Shown here: positions 11,670 to 23,658 of the stretch, one piece after another | How the letters are laid out: every line of letters starts with the position of its first letter | Position numbering within the stretch: position 1 is the stretch's first letter | Source of the DNA: Punctularia strigosozonata HHB-11173 SS5 | Lineage: Eukaryota; Basidiomycota; Agaricomycetes; Corticiales; Punctulariaceae | NCBI RefSeq assembly: GCF_000264995.1 | Contig: NW_006767447.1 | Coordinates: 73,384-137,383, forward strand | Reading direction: 5' to 3' | Length of the DNA stretch: 64,000 bases | Notes under the pieces: model-generated | What the model was told of the DNA's origin: nothing | What the model saw: the letters and a program-made list of their open reading frames with translations, nothing else | Database searches by the model: none | Position numbers and translations under genes: made by a program

Positions 11670-14600
11670 GGTGGACGAGTGGGAGGGGAAGTCACCAGAG
11701 ACGGCGACAAGCGTCGAAACTCTTTGATATATCGGCGCGCTAGCGCGCGAACGCTGTCCGGCTCTTCCGCGCGTACTTGTCGTGGAACCGAGAAGAGTCC
11801 ACCGGCTCCAAGGCGGGAGAACGAGGAATGACGAACGAGTTTGGGCTGTCAGCCGATGGATCCGGAGGGGGTGGTATGAAGTGGAAGCAGGGCAGAAGCG
11901 CGAGCCAAAGCCTCGCGCTGGGACCGGACTGGTGTGGTCAGTATTATATTTACGGACGCGCTAAGGCGGTAATGTAATGCACGCCGCCAGGGCGAATCGC
12001 TGTCACGGCGCTGTCAAACGGTCGCATCTTCGGGAGGTGCAAATCCCGTGTGGCGTTCCCGTAGGCCTGTGCCCATGCCCCGCCTCCAACAACGTGCCCG
12101 GCCCGCCGAATATTCGCGCGCCTCCCTTGCTTCTCTCTTTCCACATGCACGCCTACAGCCAACCAACACGCGCTCTCGGCTGTTACCATCGGCAGCAAGC
12201 CAGCGATACACTGCCAGTCCTCGACCCTGCGTCCTCAACAAAAGCGCGAAAAACTCGAATTGATAACGGCCATCGCACGAATCCAGGGCCTCGAGCGATT
12301 CGCGATGAACGTGGGTCGCGGCACTGATACATAACGAACTCTCGACAGCTCTCAACCCGTCCAAACCTTGCAATTGGCGCAACATGGTTCCGACCATCCG
12401 CGCTTGTAAGGGCCTGGACCCTGCCCCCCCTCCCCCCTTGTTCTCTTCGTGGCGAACCCGCGAGCCCGCGCCCGTCCAAGCACGGCCTCCCGAACCTTAT
12501 CGACTCCTTTTTCTCTCGGTTGCACGATGATCCATCGCGCGCGGTGTTACAGCACATGCTTAGTGCGCTGTGTGCCTCTGCCTTCTTTCGTTGAATCGTT
12601 AGGCCGGGTGGCACAGCCGGGAGATACACATGCAGCACATGCGTTCGCGACCGCAGACCAAGATTCCGATCTCTCGCGTTTCAGGGACGCATTTCGCACT
12701 ATCAGGGCGATCTTCCGGATGGCGGGCTACGTTCTGCACGGAAGTACATTTAAGTACATCGTATCCTGGAGTTTATCGAGCATGAAGCTGACGGCTTAAC
12801 GTAGTGGGATAATCCGTTTGCGTGGAACTGGCAAACCGGTTTGATAAATTCGTTTTCGATCGGCTGCTCTTTTGAAATCTGACCTTGGTGGCAAGCGCGG
12901 CTCGAGCGCGCGATCGACTTGTCTCCCCTCTCGGAAATACTCCCGTCGATCCCCTTAATCGGGACATCATCTCACGTGACCGTGCGTGTGGACGGGAAAC
13001 GCGAAAGAAAACCGCGAGAGCGTCCGTCCTTTCCGCCGGTCCTACTTACGTGCACGCTGCGAGGGGCGCATCAGTGGTAGTCAACGCGTTCGTGTCTCGA
13101 TCGCATCAGCGCTCGAGAGTCGACCACTATACCAGGTTCAGGCGCGCAGAAGCGACGTTCCGAGTGAAGTTAGAAGCGCCACTGTCAGAGCTGCAGTCAT
13201 GAGTCTCAGATTCATCTCGGAGTCAAGCCAATGGATGACTTCCCGTAAGATCTGTAGCGACAGAAACACAGAATAAACAGTTCAAACCCCGATCTGTGGG
13301 TTATGCTGTACGTTTATGCCCCCGTACGGCCCTGTGCGTGTGGGGCGGAAATAGAACATCATAAACGCGGAGGTCCGTTGAGAAGGGCTGAGTAGCGAAT
13401 GAGGAAGAGGGAGGGTCACGTGCATGACAAATTCAAGTCTGTAAACGGGCATTCTGGTCTGGAAGGGGGGGTCGACCCCCCTTCCAGATAAAAGGTCTGT
13501 ACGAGGGACTTGTAAACCGACAACTTGGCTCGTCGTTGCCGATTTTTCGGCATCGCTCGCTTAGTGGATTTGTAAGCGAAATCTATTCTATTCGGCCTTA
13601 CAGATCCTTACGGGAAGTCACCCAATGATGAGGCGAGACTCGTATTGGACTTTTCTCGTTATGAGCCTGCACCATGAGCGCGATCTTGGAGCATCTTGTA
13701 CGGCTGGTGGTGTGCATTGTGCCGTTGTCTATGGCTAATCCATATCTCGGTACCGGGCCTCGGGTACGTCGGCCAGGGCTGCGAAGATCCTTGGGGAACA
13801 AAAGAGCGCCTGCTCGGACAAATCCTCCACCCCCTCTGCTTGCAGGACGCCACCTCCCTCATCGACGGAACTCCCGCGTCATTCACGCAAACTCTCCTAC
13901 AGAACGGGGCTCTCCGAACGTGCGAAGGCGAACCCATGGCGGGCACCTAATCCGGCTTAATTATGTCCGCGCACGGGAGGAAGCGAAAAGCTTGCGTAAA
14001 CTCCGTTTCTTAGTATAGCTGTTCTTCCCCCCCCTTCCCCCAGCTTCGTCCTCGGGATGAAACCCCATTTGTGACCCTGTCGAACAGGCCGGTGAGGCTC
14101 TCTCATTTCCGTCACTCTCGGTGGGGGGGACCGCTGAGAAGTTAGCATGTGTGTGTGTAGTGTTCATGACGGAATGCGTTGGCGTGCGCGAATCTCTTTC
14201 TTCGAGGAAGGCGATAACGGAAAATGCTCAGCTGGTCGACGCACGCATAGGAACGGGGGAAACGCTGCGGGGCGTTACAGGTGTCTATATTATCCACCCC
14301 GGGGCCCACTCCGCTGCACCGGCGCCAACGCCATCGGGCAAAGTATTGAAACGCGAGTTCCCCCCCGCACAGTGACGTTCCCACCACCGATTTTTCACGG
14401 GCGCGCGCCCCTTGTCTTCGACGCCGTATATCTTCCGGTTCGCTTTCATCTGCTCGGCGTCTTTAGAATACTCGGAGGGAGACGGGTAGGGAAATATGCC
14501 TTGTTGGTGCTCGAAGGGATCCTCGCTGCGCCGGCCCTTATCGGCGTTCGTCCTTGCCACCTGATCATCTCCGAGAGTATCTGGCATCCCTTGGAAGCTT

Positions 14601-16729
14601 CCGACGATGTTTGCCGCTACACGGCTGCAATGCGTCGTCAGGCCGCAGTTAGATCCGACAATTGACCCGCATCCGATCCACCCTACCAGCGCGCTCTCTC
14701 GGCCCCTTTTGTTTTGCCTTTTCCGCCAATTGAATGCGCCACACTCCGTCGTCACTGGAATCCATCGGCCGCAGAGACTATGCCCCCGCGCGGTTCCCGC
14801 TTTATTTCCTTGTCGTTTCGAGCCTCCGAGTTTGCGTGCGGCAGACTGATAGGCGGTTGGCCTCACGAAAGACGACTTACGTGTATGATCTCGACCGCCG
14901 CGCCGGCCCAGAAGCGCGCGCGCGTGCTGGATGTCAACTTTGTGCGCATCTTCGGCCTGTAACGTGTATAGTGAACCTTGACATATGCCGGGAATCGTCT
15001 GCTGGCCGCGTCCAAGTCCTCAGCACGATTCCCCGGCGCGGGCGTCTACGCACTTGCGCTTGGGGAGATAGGACCCGCCCGCAGCACGCGTGCCGGACAT
15101 ATGTATACGATTCCAATCATACGGTTTCGTGTGTATACTAACGTTCCCTTTCCGGACAATTCGATTGCTCAGCCGATCGGCAATAGTAGTGGTTACCATT
15201 GGGATTCTTATATCCGTTCGTCCTCGTGCCAACGTCCAGATAGCACAGCTATCCGGCGAGAAGTAAACAGCGTCGTGAAATAGCTTGGAAACGCTTAATT
15301 CGTCTTTATGACTGTTGACAAGCCGCTTTGGAGGCATGCTCGCGATTATTTATCAAACCCCGACAGGCGCGGGTGTGGGATTATCAACGCTAAATCGGTT
15401 CCGGCAGAAATGACTGTAATTAATCTCATTTCACTCCGTACACGATGAGAACTCTCCGGAGGAGCGAGAACGGCAGGGATGCCGCTGCTATCGACGAGAT
15501 CTATTTGCAAGCCGTGCATAGCCGAGGGACGACGAGCGCTTGGATCATGGATGCATGGATTACTTCACAAAGCCATCCGCACGAACGAAATCCCACACTG
15601 CGAAGAACGAAGGGAGAGGCTTCGCGATACCCGCTCGGAAGCATTACCGCTGTGTCTGTGTCGGATTACCCCTTGCGTGGCCGGTTATTGACGGACCTCG
15701 CGGATGTTAATTAATCTGCGGCGCTTCTTGGGATCTTCGTGGTGGCGTCCCGAACCATGTCGTTCAAGGTGTGCATACCCACGGCACAGTCCCGCACAAG
15801 CGCTGGAGAGCCCCCATCTGCGTGGTAGCCGAAAGCGCGCGTCGATTCTATAGCTTCCTGATCGATCCTTCTGATACGTGAGGAATTTTTAGCGAACGAA
15901 AGGGGTTAATCCGTAAACTTCTAATTGCGTTCGAGGAGGCCGTATGGGATGGCCACGGTCAGTCGACTTTACCTCAACGACCTGCTTATGGAGACAGGCC
16001 TTATATTAAGAGAGAGCAACTCCAGTGAAAGGACCCAACTCGAAATGGTTGATCGTCAGTGAAAGGCATGCTCTCCCGTGGTCACATCTGAGAGGAATGC
16101 GCCGAGACAGCCGCGGCAGCGAACCTTACCATGTGCCTCGCGCTGTTTCACCAGAAGGTATCCACGGTCTTGCCGGTGCGCCAAAGCCAGTCAACGACGG
16201 GCCCAGAAGGCCAACCTTCAGCGCTAGCTACGAACTTAGTGCACATCGCTCTCCCGTTCACGGTCCAGAGCGCACTACACAGTTTTTACCTCGTCATGCC
16301 CAACTGCATAACCGCTATCTTCGTGCATCGGGCGCCAACAAAGAACGCCCAAGATCCGGGTCAGGGCTCCACACTCTAAATGCACGACGAGCAAGGTTGT
16401 GCCAGGAGAACCCGACGGTCTTACATAGTTAATCTTCTCATCGAGAATGAGGTAGTAGCCGTGTCATCTTCCGTCCTGACATGTGTCGAGGTGCGGACTC
16501 CTCGCGTTCATTCTGAGGCTAGAAGCTCATGGGACGGATGCTGAATGCGGTCCATGGACATCCAGCCTCGTCCGAAAGGGGTTACGAACCGCTAAAGGTA
16601 GTTGCATATTAGTACATACATGCTTGTCTTCGTACACGTTTTGATCTGTTCTGGCACACGCTGCCACGATTGTCATCGACATGCGAACTCTGATGCGAGT
16701 CGGATAGGTGTGCTCACTCTTCGCCGTGG
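11670..16729. other. 5-kb gene-free stretch upstream of the transcription factor
   Basis: No gene is supported on either strand. Frames such as 14285-14866 (-), 14147-14665 (+) and 12183-12638 (-) have no recognisable motif, no splice partner and atypical composition. The stretch includes a strong palindrome (13458-13488) and a C-rich run near 14028-14040. It lies between the start of the transcription factor (-) and the 3' end of the reductase (-), so most of it could be the regulator's control region or long 5' untranslated exons. A non-coding transcript cannot be excluded. Confidence 0.55.
13458..13488. repeat. Near-perfect 31-bp palindrome (G7/C6 hairpin)
   Basis: Left arm TCTGGAAGGGGGGG, centre TCGA, right arm CCCCCCTTCCAGA. 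The arms pair fully over 13 bp with one unpaired G next to the TCGA centre, which is itself self-complementary. It lies in the gene-free region 1.8 kb upstream of the transcription factor start. It could form a cruciform or hairpin, or be a symmetric binding site. Confidence 0.85.
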
Positions 16730-18178
16730 TCAGTTTTCCAGCGCAAACTTCACCTCTTCTTCGACGCTCGCGAGCATGTCACTCGTGGTTTTGGCCGGTG
16801 TCCATCCGACGAGCTTGCCACGTCTCGCGACGGTCCTCGAGTTACCTCCTAGAATGACGTTCTAAACAGAAAGTCATGAATCCTCCATCTTGGTCATCAT
16901 TCAGCGCCTTGAGTATCGCTCACCGCCATAACGTCGCCGCCCAGCTCCTCGACCTCGTCGTCGGTGAACGTCGTCGGCTCCGCATTGTCAGACTTGCCCA
17001 GCTTCACCAACGCCTTCCCGATTGCCTGGTATCCAAGCACGACTCACTCGTTTTTCCCCACAAACGCGACGATTCCCGCACCAACCTGTGAGATCTGATA
17101 CAGCTTGTGCTCGCCATTCGCCGCGACGTAGTATCCTTCGCGGCCGTGTCCTAAGGCGGGGTTGCGGGCGTCCTTGGTTTTCCGCGCCTCGTCAAAGATG
17201 ACCATGAACAGGTCCGCGACTGCGGCGCCGCAGGTACGAGTCAGACTTGCACGAGACCCGCTGGCTTGCGACGAGCCGAGCCAAACGCACCTTCGTCGAT
17301 GTGGACGTTCGGCCAGTAGTTGAGCCCCTTTCCGACCATACCGGCCCGGCCGCGCTTCACGGAGAGCCGTGCCAACCTCGGGATTTGCTGGCTCTTCGGG
17401 TTCTGGATCCCGAGATCGACGAGGATGCCCGTGGCGCGGCCGTAGATCGTGGAGGGCGAGATGATGTACGTTTCGACGTAGCCTGCAGCCGCGAGAACAG
17501 CGGTGAGCGACGGTCCTCGCCAACGACATATACCAAGCGATGACGTACCTTGAGCATCTGCTTCGAACACGGTCAACTCGACGTTCCTGTGTGGAGCGGA
17601 ATCTGGGACTTTCGCCAACTGGACGCAAGGTGGGAGTCGTCAGCGTTGTAGAGCCGCCGCAACGTGATATTCGCTGACCTGCGCTAGATCTGTATCGTCG
17701 TACACCGGGGCGTCGCCCGACAGGCCCGCTGCATGGTCGCAGAAGACCGCGGTGCCAGACTTAAGCGCGCAGCTCAGTTCAGAAACGTCCTGGGCGGAGA
17801 GCCGCAACCACGTGTACAGACCGTGTGCAACAGGATCGGTTTCACGCCCGTCTTTTCGTACCTTTGCCTCAGGCCGCCGAGGATCGCCCTCGCAGCCTCT
17901 AGGTCGTCCACGTCGGCGGCGGCTATCACGACGTCGCTCTGCGATGCTAGAGACGCGACGAGCGCCGCGTCCGAGTGCGAGCCCTGCACGGGCGTGATCG
18001 GCACCCCCGTCCGTTCCTCGACCTCGGCGAACAGCTTCGCCTTGTCGGCGCTGCGCACGATCGCGGTGATCGCGAACGCGCTCTTCTTCTCGTGCTCGAG
18101 GAGCTTGGCCAGCACGGAGCCGCCGACGTAGCCTGTCGCGCCGGTGAGCAGGATCTGGATCTTCGGGTCCGTTGACAT
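16730..18178 (-). CDS. NmrA-like / atypical SDR NAD(P)-binding protein
   Basis: Rossmann-fold protein of the atypical (extended) SDR class, likely binding NAD(P)H in the cytosol; substrate unknown. Proposed exons: 18178-17822, 17759-17679, 17618-17549, 17482-17291, 17219-17086, 17025-16924, 16861-16730 (355 aa, frame closes). The N-terminus begins with a beta-strand and the motif GATGYVGG at about residues 13-20. AIVRSADKAKLF then follows where NADP-binding members carry a basic residue. Further family-like segments are TYIISPSTIYGRATG (position of the YxxxK-type loop, here without the Lys), KGLNYWPNVHIDEVADLF and, near the C-terminus, KLVGWTPAKTTSDMLASVEEE. The first donor (GTCTGT) is unusual. 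The ATG at 18178 is the only good start before the Rossmann motif. A hydrolase gene follows upstream on the same strand, 320 bp away. Confidence 0.82.
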
Positions 18179-18498
18179 GTTATTCGAGGACGCTGTGGTG
18201 AAGTTGATTAATACTGTAGCGGATCGTCGTGACCATCCATCTCGACGTGTGCGATTGACGTCATGGGTAATGGAAAGACCCCATACGGATCGTCAGCAAT
18301 CTGATAACGTTGTATCTTGAGGCGGTGCACAGGAAACAACCCTTAGACGTCCACGTTCCGAACGTGGTGGCAGAAACTATCAATCAAATTATGCGAAGGG
18401 CTATGAGAGAACATGAGAGAGCAGGTGTCCGCACAACATGTCGTGCGCAAGATGCGTAGTAGGGTTACATCCGATTCGCGACGTGCGCGGATGCGAAA
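18179..18498. other. Short intergenic spacer
   Basis: The 320-bp spacer separates the 3' end of the dienelactone hydrolase-like gene from the start of the reductase; both are on the minus strand. It would carry the reductase promoter. I see no clear TATA box or repeat. Confidence 0.5.
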
Positions 18499-19644
18499 TC
18501 AGATCAAGTGCTTCTTGAAGAACGAGCACGTCTGCGCGAACGCGCCCTGCACAAAAAAAAAAAAGGCACGCCCGTTAATAATCTCATGCGCTCGCCTCGA
18601 ACGGGGGAAACCAACGCGGAAAAAAAAAAAAACGCACCTCGAAGCCCTTCCGGACGTCCTCGATCGCGTAGTTGGGCCGGCACCCGAAGCCGTGCGCGGT
18701 GCCCTTGTACGTGACGAACTCGACGTCGAACGGCTTGTCCTTCAGCGCCGCCTTCGCCTGCGCCGCGAGCTCGGGGCCGAACGCGTGGTCCTCCTCCGCG
18801 AGCGCGAACGAGACGGGCGCGCGGAGCGACGCGAAGTCGTCGGGCGCCTTGAGCGAGGACGGGTGGACGAGCACGATCGCCTGCGCGTCGCCCGAGGCGT
18901 TGTAGCGCGTGCAGAAGGGGGCGCCGTAGCAGTAGCCGACGGCGCCGAGCGTCTTCAGGCCGTGCTCGGTCTTGAGCGCCTGGATGAACTCGTCGGCGTG
19001 GCCGAGGTGCTTGCTCGCTTTGTGGCGGAGGTACCCTTGCCGCGGCGCGGTGTTAGAGGTGAGCATGGTGGGAGACGAAGGGCGTACAGGGCACGAGGCC
19101 GGCGATGGTGAAGGTCTTCTTGACCGTCCAGAGGATGCCGGTCTGGTTACGCGCCGCTTCCGCTGTGTCGGGGATCGGCAGGCTGTCTGGGTCCAGTCCT
19201 TCGCCTGGAGAGGGGGAGCGATCGTGTGTCGTTCAGCGTTGGAGAGCTTACGCCAGGGGGGGGGGGACTAAGCGCGCACGTAGGCGAACGACGTACCGAA
19301 GAAGAGGTCGGGCACGTAGACGCGAATGCCCGTCGTCTCCGCCATCTTGTCCGCCATGAGCTTCGGGTTGTTGAGCTGCTCTTTCGCCCGTCAGCGTCGT
19401 AGATACTACTTGCGCATATATGCTGAAGGGGCCTGACCCTGAGCCCGAACACGTCCGTGAAGAAGACGATGGCCGTATCCGGGTGCGCGTTCGGGGCTGG
19501 AGGCTCGGCGACGTACGTCGCGAGCGGGCCGATCTGGACGACCTCCCCCTTCGCGGCACCCTCCATCTTGTATCCCTTGAAGCAGTTCTCGCAGAAGCCC
19601 GTTTGTAGCTCGGCCTGCGCTTGCGCTTCGGCGGTGGTGGTCAT
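18499..19644 (-). CDS. Dienelactone hydrolase family protein
   Basis: Alpha/beta-hydrolase of the dienelactone hydrolase family (PF01738), which hydrolyses lactones or esters; probably cytosolic. Proposed exons: 19644-19438, 19375-19297, 19204-19088, 19035-18638, 18546-18499 (282 aa, frame closes). The catalytic triad typical of the family is visible: nucleophile Cys170 in GAVGYCYGA, Asp217 in EEDHAFG and His249 in GTAHGFG. The N-terminus carries CENCFKGYKMEGAAKG, seen in fungal members. The last intron (18547-18637) is bounded by two T12 runs on the coding strand, one just after the donor and one just before the acceptor. The upstream frame is open to 20028 but that extension reads as a 5' untranslated region; Met 19644 gives the usual family start. 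Substrate is unknown. Confidence 0.88.
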
Positions 19645-20022
19645 GGCTCGTTGTCTATAGTGGTCTTCAGGAGATAATTTGGGCGCGTTCTTTGAGCTTG
19701 CCGTCGTTGTTATACGCCTCCTCCCGCATGACGATAGCGGCTGGAGACCGGTACGCGCATTGGGTGGATGAGTCGAGGAGGCTATAACCGGGCCAATCGG
19801 GAACGAGGAGGTCGGCAAGAGGCGTGGGACTCTGTAGCCATATGGGGAAGGGGCAGGGTGGATCGGATGGGTGGTGTTGTACGCACGGCGCATTTGGCGC
19901 GAGGTCTGGACGCCGAAGTCAGGGCTGGAGAAAGGCGCGAGGGTGTTCGAGCCGTAAGGGTAGAGTGTACGGTGCGAAGCTATGGCAGTTGGACGGAGAT
20001 GGTAGGAAACGTGCGAGGGGGC
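19645..20022. other. Intergenic, divergent promoters
   Basis: Region between the hydrolase start (-) and the small hypothetical gene (+). Open frames extend into it on both strands, but I see no motif or repeat. It may serve both genes. Confidence 0.45.
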
Positions 20023-20412
20023 ATGCAACCATCGATCTGCGACGACCTTATAAGTTATCTAGCTGCGGCCTCTCCAGGCGACCCCGACATTCGACGATTG
20101 TTCCAGAAAAAAACCAGCATGCACTGCGAAGCTGGCAATTGCGCGCTCTGCCGGTCTCTGAACGCTATCCCACCTACGCATACCAACGGAGCTGAACCCC
20201 CACATCAGCCGCGCGAGCACGTCGAACGGACGACGTCGAGCACATCGACCGATGACGCCGACCACAACGACAGAGCCAGCAGTGCCACGCATGAGCATAC
20301 TACGTCGAAACTCGACAAGCTGAGGAGGTGGGCGTTCAAGGCTACGTCGAGTGCGGTCGAGGTGAAGGAGTCGGACCCGGACGGGCGCAAATCGCTGGAC
20401 TTGCTCGGTTGA
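20023..20412 (+). CDS. Small hypothetical protein (129 aa)
   Basis: Not recognised. An unspliced frame reads MQPSICDDLISYL at the start, then a CEAGNCALC segment with three Cys, a polar Ser/Thr/His-rich middle and a basic C-terminal helix (SKLDKLRRWAFKATSSAVEV). The composition is compatible with a small soluble or DNA-associated protein but no domain is evident. The open frame extends upstream to 19768, so the start is a guess. The Cys-x4-Cys-x2-Cys cluster is too little to call a zinc site. It could also be a chance frame. Confidence 0.35.
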   Translation: MQPSICDDLISYLAAASPGDPDIRRLFQKKTSMHCEAGNCALCRSLNAIPPTHTNGAEPPHQPREHVERTTSSTSTDDADHNDRASSATHEHTTSKLDKLRRWAFKATSSAVEVKESDPDGRKSLDLLG

Positions 20413-21343
20413 CGCCCGTTGCTATGAATGAGGTACGTGCCCCCAAGGCTGCTGGATATTCAAGCCAGAAAAGTCTCTGACAGCAAGTATGGCACAGACT
20501 GATTTCCATTCCGTGTCGGTCCGCGCGCACCGGGGCAGCAGGCTGCATCTCGAAGCGGGTGTGAAGTGGATCAGAACACTGTGTCTTTTCTCTTTCATTG
20601 TTGAGAATGCTCCGAGGACATCGATAGAATGATAGAACGCCAGTGCCATACGGTGGACGCCCGCGATCGACGAAGGACGCGGAGGTCTGGGGAAAAGTGA
20701 GAAGACGTCAACAAGGCGATGAGTCCGAGAGCGACTGTCGTACCAATGTCAAAGGAGGCGCTTAGCAGCGAACTAGACATGATGATGTTAGCGTTGGCTC
20801 AATAGTAAGCATACTAAGCTGTAGGATGGACAGGCGTTGCCTCATATATCGGAGCCTATGCTCGACTTGGCTGTGCTTCCTGTCCGAGACAATGCGCAGA
20901 GCACTCTTCCGCGCAGAGAACACGCCAGGTATCGATTCTGTTTCGCAGCGAGATGACATGCAAAAAGCGCAGAGAACGGCATGTATACGTAACCACCCAG
21001 ACAGAAGCGAAGACAGCAGATCCCGTCCGTGAGCGACGCGCACGGCATAGAGGAGCACGCAGACCATTCCAGAGCGATATGGCATGGATTGTCAGACAGT
21101 ACATACATCATCGCCATCAATGTCGGCGTCGGATGAGAGCATGGCTCGTCCGCGTCAGGGGCGGCGCTTATAGGGGTGGTGCGGCGCCAGGGCCCACCAC
21201 GAGGGCACGTGCCACCCTCGCATTTCCGCACCGGCCCAGGACCGAGGCGAGCCCTCTTCTCCCCGCCCGCCCCCTCCTCCTTGTTCCCCTCCCTCTCGCC
21301 AACGTCGCCGCCGGGCTGGGCTTCACGTCTCTCTCTCTCCAAT
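20413..21343. other. Intergenic, upstream of casein kinase
   Basis: Promoter side of the casein kinase gene. Minus-strand frames at 20595-20780 and 20842-21402 contain a short hydrophobic segment and Arg/Gly-rich sequence but nothing that continues or matches a family. A pyrimidine-rich stretch (about 21250-21340) directly precedes the start codon, as is common for strongly expressed fungal genes. Confidence 0.5.
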
Positions 21344-23658
21344 ATGACCGCACCGCAGATAATATCGTCCTCGACGCACCAGTCGTCCGGCTCGAACGGC
21401 ATGGTCGGGACGCACTACAAGGTTGGCAAGAAGATCGGCGAGGGCTCGTTCGGCGTCGTCTTCGAAGGTGAGCGCGATGCGTGGTGATGAACCCGCGGCG
21501 CCATTCCCGGTACTGACACCCCTCTGCTCGCCCAGGCACGAACACGCTGACCAACCAGCCGGTGGCGATCAAATTTGTGAGGCCGCTGTGGCTGCAATGT
21601 TCCGGCGTACCGACCGTACTTTGCAGGAACCCCGCAAGTCCGACGCGCCCCAGCTGCGCGACGAGTACCGCTCCTACCGCACCCTTAACGGCACCGGTAT
21701 GTCTCCGCTCGCGCGGTTTGCTCCGCTGGCGCCCCGTGAGCTGACCTCACCCGTCTGGTCCTTGTCTGCCTTCTCTTCGCCCTCCCCACCAATTCCCACA
21801 CGCATCTCCGTCGCTCACCGTGGGCTCCTCGTCGTCGCCCTTAGTCGGTGTCCCGCACGTGCACTACTTCGGCCAGGAGGGCTTGCACAATGTCCTCGTC
21901 ATCGACCTCCTCGGCCCCAACCTCGAAGACCTCTTCGACATGTGCGGTCGCAAGTTCACGATCAAGACCGTCTGCATGGCCGCGAAGCAGATGGTAAGTC
22001 ATTACTCCAGATCCTGCGGAGGAGGCGGAGCTGCATCGTGGCTCGCTACGCGGGACACCGCAAGCCCCCATCTCCACCGTGTCATGTCCTTCCGCGACGC
22101 GTGTTCTTCATCTATCATGGTTCCGAGGTCCAGGCGCGGACGCGCGAAGGGCTGTGCTTTCCTATAGTGTGCTGACGCAGAGCCTGCCAGATCACTCGTG
22201 TCCAATCCATACACGACAAGTCGTTGATCTACCGCGACATCAAGCCCGACAACTTCTTGATCGGTGTCCCGACCACCAAGAACGCCAACCTCATCCACAT
22301 CATCGGTACGTTCTATGAAGTTCTTGTCCAGACTCTCCATTATGCTTGCCTCGTGTATGCGGCCTTTTTGTCGAGGCCCGATCCATCCGCTCTATGCATG
22401 TGGGCTGCCATGCTGATCACGTACGATCTCTAGATTTCGGCATGGCGAAACACTATCGGGACCCGAAAACGAAGGTCCACATACCGTATCGGGAACGCAA
22501 GTCGCTGTCGGGCACGGCCCGCTACATGTCGATCAACACCCATCTCGGGCGTGAGCAGTCTCGCCGCGATGACCTCGAATCCCTCGGCCACGTCTTCATG
22601 TACTTCCTCCGCGGCGGACTGCCGTGGCAGGGTCTCCGTGCGCAGACGAACAAGCAAAAGTACGAGAAGATTGGCGAGAAGAAGCAGACGACGCCGATTG
22701 AAGAGCTGTGCGAGGGCTTCCCTGGTGAGCTTCTTTGTGACCGCAAAACGTGCTTGCCCTCCCTAACCTTGTGCTCCCCTTCTGTAGAGGAGTTCGCGAT
22801 CTACATGAACTACGTCCGCAAGCTTGGCTTCGAGGAGAACCCGGACTATGACTTTCTCCGCGAGCTGTTCACGAAGGTCATCAAGACCCTTGGCGAGATT
22901 GAAGACGGCATGTACGACTGGATGCTCCTTAACGGCGGCAAAGGCTGGGAATTTAGCAGCGTGAGTTCCCCTCCTTGCACCGTGCCGTGCGTCCGCACTG
23001 AACCACATTCCATCAGTCCCACCCATCCTCTACCCCGCACACGCCGCGCGCGGAGCGCAAGGAGCGCGAGCACGGCCGCCGGCAGTCGCGCCAACATCTG
23101 CAGGACGCCTCCGGCGCCCAGTCGTCCCCGCTCGTGCTCAGCCCGACGCCCGCGCGGCTCAAGGACTCGGGCCGGCGCAACACCGGCGGCGATTCGCGCG
23201 CCAACTCGCGCGACCTGAGCGTGCAGCCGCTCGCGCCGACGAGCCGGCGCGCCAGCCAGCAGCAGATGCGCGCCGAGCGCGAGCGCGAGCGCGCGAGGGA
23301 CAGCGCGGCGCTGGCCCCGCCCACGCCGCACCCGTACGCGGCGGCGCCGAGCCCGACGACGACGACGGGCTACCGCACGGAGTCGTACGGCCGCGCGACG
23401 CCGGCGGCGGCGCTGAACGGCGGCGGGTCGAACCCGGGGCTCGCGGGCAGCGGCTCGGACCCGTACACGTACGGCGGCACCGCGGCGACGCACGCGAAGG
23501 CGGGATCGCGGGAGCTCGCTTCGCAGCAGCAGCAGCAGCAGCATGCGGGGACGCGCGGGATGGGCGTGTACGACCCGATGGAGCGCGTACGCGAGCAAGA
23601 CGAGGGGCATGGTGGCAAGAAACGCGGGTTTTGGAGCGTGTTGTGCTGCTCGGCGTGA
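21344..23658 (+). CDS. Casein kinase I, membrane-anchored Yck/Cki1 type
   Basis: Ser/Thr protein kinase of the CK1 family. Proposed exons: 21344-21467, 21536-21576, 21627-21696, 21845-21993, 22191-22305, 22434-22724, 22788-22960, 23017-23658 (534 aa, frame closes). Motifs: glycine loop [14 protein letters not shown] at about 29-42, VAIKFEPRKSD with the catalytic Lys, [10 protein letters not shown] as catalytic loop (CK1-type Tyr in place of His), [11 protein letters not shown], and the CK1 hallmark [16 protein letters not shown] where other kinases have APE. A 210-residue Ser/Ala/Arg-rich tail with a Gln run (QQQQQQ) follows the kinase domain. It ends [10 protein letters not shown]; the paired Cys is the arrangement palmitoylated in yeast Yck1/Yck2, so plasma-membrane anchoring is likely. 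These kinases act in endocytosis, nutrient sensing and morphogenesis in yeasts; the role here is inferred. Confidence 0.95.

Noticed and set aside
14285-14866. 193-codon minus-strand frame in the gene-free region
   Set aside because: No domain, no splice partners, composition unlike the neighbouring genes.
20595-20780. Minus-strand frame with a hydrophobic N-terminus
   Set aside because: Too short, no continuation exon found and no family similarity.
22846-23610. 254-codon minus-strand frame across the casein kinase tail
   Set aside because: Arg/Ala repeats typical of an antisense shadow of a GC-rich exon.
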